Assembly (NCBI RefSeq): GCF_037094685.1
Contig: NZ_CP146614.1
Coordinates: 2,728,001-2,792,000, forward strand
DNA: 64,000 nt
Source of the DNA: Massilia sp. METH4
GTDB taxonomy: Bacteria; Pseudomonadota; Gammaproteobacteria; Burkholderiales; Burkholderiaceae_D
Direction: 5' to 3'
Part shown: positions 62,030-64,000 of the stretch, in pieces
How positions within the stretch are numbered: the stretch's first letter is position 1
Layout: the number at the start of each line of letters is the position of its first letter
Position numbers and translations under genes: made by a program
Notes under the pieces: model-generated
Seen by the model: only the letters and a program-made list of their open reading frames with translations
What the model was told of the DNA's origin: nothing
The model's database searches: none

Positions 62030-64000
62030 CTACCTCCCCAAGCGCTCCAGCTTCGCCACCGACAGATCCAGCACCTTCATCCCCGCGCTGCCGAAATTGA
62101 TCTGCGCCCGGCAATTGCCACCGCTGCCCTCGATATTGACGATCACCCCCTCGCCGAACTTGGTGTGCGACACCGATTCGCCGATACGCCAGCCCGAGCC
62201 GTTGCCGGACTTTTGCGCCAGCCGCTGGGCGATCGCATTGTCGCTGCCGCCATTGAGCTGTACATCTTCCCACTGCGCCTTCTTGTTGGCGAACCAGTGC
62301 GTCTGCACGCGCGGCGACAGCCACTTCAGCGATTCCTCCGGCAGTTCGTCGAAGAAGCGCGACTTCATGTTGTAGCGCGTTTGCCCGTGCAGCATGCGGG
62401 TCTGGCAGAAGCACATGTACAGGCGCTTGCGCGCCCGCGTGATCGCCACGTACATCAGCCGCCGCTCTTCCTCGACGCCGCCTTCCTCCTTCGAACTGCT
62501 CTCGTGCGGGAACAGGCCTTCTTCCAGGCCGGTAATGAACACATTGTCGAATTCCAGGCCCTTGGCCGAGTGCACCGTCATCAGCTGCATCGCATCCTGG
62601 CCGGCCTGCGCCTGGTTGTCGCCCGCTTCCAGCGAGGCGTGCGCCAGGAATGCCGACAGCGGCGACATCACGGTGGCCAGCGGCGCATCCGCATCCACGA
62701 TCTCCACGCCGTCGGCATTGATGATCGCCGCGCCCGCCTGCGCCTCGGCCGGCGGGCCCAGGTGCGCGGGCGCGCCCGGGCCATAGCCTTCCTCGGACAC
62801 GAATTGCGTGGCCGCGCTGACCATTTGTTCCAGGTTTTCCACGCGGTCGGCGCCATCCTTCTCGTTGGCGTAATGCTGCAGGAGGCCGGACGACTCCAGC
62901 GTGATGCGCACCAGTTCCGGCAGCGCCATCTGCTGTGTCTCGAAGCGCACGCCTTCGATCAGCTTCACGAAGGCGCCCAGCGACGAACCTGCCTTGCCCA
63001 CCATGTACGGCACGGCCGCATACAGCGAAATGCCGTACGTTTCGGCTGCGTTCTGCAACTGCTCCAGCGTGCGCGCGCCGATGCCGCGCGCCGGGAAGTT
63101 CACCACGCGCAGGAAGGCCGAATCGTTATGCGGGTTGTCCATCAATTGCAGGTAGGCGATCGCGTGCTTCACCTCGGCGCGCTGGAAGTAGCGCAGGCCG
63201 CCGTACACGGTGTACGGGATCGCGGCCGAGAACAACGCATGCTCGATCACACGCGATTGCGCGTTCGAGCGGTACAGTACGGCGATCTCCCGGCGCGGCG
63301 TGCCTTCGCTGATGAGGTTCTTGGCTTCGTCCACGAGCCATTGCGCTTCCTGCAGGTCGGACGTGGCTTCGTACACGCGCACCTGCTCGCCGTGCCCTGC
63401 GTCCGTGCGCAGGTTCTTGCCCAGGCGCCGGCTGTTGTTGGCGATCAGTACGTTGGCGGCATCGAGGATGTGGCCATGCGAGCGGTAGTTCTGCTCCAGC
63501 TTGATCAGGTTCTTCACGCGGAACTCGGACTCGAAGGCCACCATATTGCCCACATTGGCGCCGCGGAACGCATAGATGCTCTGGTCGTCGTCGCCCACGG
63601 CGAACAGCGCGCCGCCATGGCCCGTGCCATGGCCGGCGATCAGCTTCAGCCATGCGTATTGCAGGTTGTTGGTGTCCTGGAACTCGTCGACGAGGATGTG
63701 GCGGAAGCGCTGCTGGTAATGCTCGCGCAGCGGCTGGTTGCGCTGCAGCAGTTCATACGTGCGCAGCAGCAGCTCGGCGAAATCGACCACGCCTTCGCGC
63801 TGGCATTGTTCGTCGTACAGGTCGTACAGCTCCACCAGCTTGCGCTCGTTGGCGTCGTAGGCTTCCACCTGGCTGGCCCGCAAGCCCTGGTCCTTGTTGT
63901 TGTTGATGAAATACATCACCGACTTCGGCGGGAATTTTTCATCGTCCACGTTGTGCGCCTTCAAAAGGCGCTTGATCATCGACAGCTGGTCTTGCGTATC
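62030..64000 (-). CDS. uvrD: UvrD/PcrA-type DNA helicase (C-terminal part, runs off window)
   Basis: Superfamily 1A helicase, 656 residues present; the N-terminus with Walker A lies right of base 64000. Visible motifs: LVDEFQDTNNLQY (motif II), VGDDDQSIYAFRGA (III), LEQNYRS (IV), MTVHSAKGLEFDNVF (V) and VAITRARKRLY (VI). A Tudor-like C-terminus (VSHTKFGEGVIVNIEG) interacts with RNA polymerase in PcrA/UvrD. Rep is less likely because of that tail. It acts in repair and replication fork maintenance. An insertion-like Ala/Gly-rich segment (GPPAEAQAGAAIINADG) sits in the 2B region. Confidence 0.95.
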   Translation of the reverse strand, partial: DTQDQLSMIKRLLKAHNVDDEKFPPKSVMYFINNNKDQGLRASQVEAYDANERKLVELYDLYDEQCQREGVVDFAELLLRTYELLQRNQPLREHYQQRFRHILVDEFQDTNNLQYAWLKLIAGHGTGHGGALFAVGDDDQSIYAFRGANVGNMVAFESEFRVKNLIKLEQNYRSHGHILDAANVLIANNSRRLGKNLRTDAGHGEQVRVYEATSDLQEAQWLVDEAKNLISEGTPRREIAVLYRSNAQSRVIEHALFSAAIPYTVYGGLRYFQRAEVKHAIAYLQLMDNPHNDSAFLRVVNFPARGIGARTLEQLQNAAETYGISLYAAVPYMVGKAGSSLGAFVKLIEGVRFETQQMALPELVRITLESSGLLQHYANEKDGADRVENLEQMVSAATQFVSEEGYGPGAPAHLGPPAEAQAGAAIINADGVEIVDADAPLATVMSPLSAFLAHASLEAGDNQAQAGQDAMQLMTVHSAKGLEFDNVFITGLEEGLFPHESSSKEEGGVEEERRLMYVAITRARKRLYMCFCQTRMLHGQTRYNMKSRFFDELPEESLKWLSPRVQTHWFANKKAQWEDVQLNGGSDNAIAQRLAQKSGNGSGWRIGESVSHTKFGEGVIVNIEGSGGNCRAQINFGSAGMKVLDLSVAKLERLGR

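Overview
This window looks like a chromosomal housekeeping segment from a GC-rich betaproteobacterium, most likely Burkholderiales, family Oxalobacteraceae (Massilia, Duganella or a relative). The evidence is the dusB-fis-purH-ruvC-ruvA-ruvB order, the dprA-smg and def-fmt clusters, one PEP-CTERM sorted protein, an aerobic Coq7, ErpA, and a thiC-thiS-thiG-thiD-thiE operon. The genus is inferred from overall character, not from a marker gene. No rRNA, tRNA, CRISPR array, prophage or intact insertion sequence was found.

Layout. 1-5.2 kb, minus strand: 5' part of metH, a small PEP-CTERM protein with an EF-hand-like loop, then def-fmt. 5.6-11.4 kb, plus strand: a LysM protein, dprA, smg and topB. 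11.6-14.6 kb: a chemotaxis receptor, a tandem-repeat array, then DUF3597 and an unknown protein facing back. 14.7-19.2 kb, minus: an ABC ATPase followed by an unusual ABC permease fused to an M1 aminopeptidase. 19.4-22.1 kb: a hypothetical, coq7, a zinc metallopeptidase and an OsmC-like protein. 22.2-25.7 kb: a 163-bp MITE-like element abutting a NatA/NatB-type ABC exporter and a secreted alpha/beta hydrolase. 25.8-28.5 kb: rplM-rpsI, argC, erpA. 28.6-32.1 kb: DUF2061, DUF4287, anmK and an M23 endopeptidase. 32.2-35.2 kb: tyrS-dtd, a PEBP protein and a histidine phosphatase. 35.4-37.8 kb: a secreted GH31 glycosidase with a LacI-type operator. 38.1-44.6 kb: dusB-fis-purH, ruvCAB, a YaiI-like protein and a glutamine cyclotransferase. 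44.7-45.06 kb: an unannotated, highly structured candidate RNA. 45.1-50.2 kb: DUF2147, valS and a PAS-containing receptor. 50.3-55.7 kb: a secreted hypothetical, then a TPP riboswitch and the thi operon. 56-59.5 kb: two response regulators, class III alcohol dehydrogenase and two unknown proteins. 59.7-64 kb: a BlaR/MecR-type M56 peptidase and the C-terminal part of uvrD.

Functional themes. Translation and its quality control (def, fmt, rplM, rpsI, tyrS, dtd, valS, dusB), DNA processing and recombination (dprA, topB, ruvABC, uvrD), cell-wall turnover (LysM protein, anmK, M23 peptidase) and thiamine synthesis dominate. The more unusual content is between genes. A short palindromic motif of the form GGGG(A/T)C(A/T)G(A/T)CCCC recurs in gene-end positions, once as an 11-copy array that runs into the receptor's stop codon. 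There are also two hairpin-forming mobile-looking elements and one orphan transcription unit with three long hairpins and a strong terminator.
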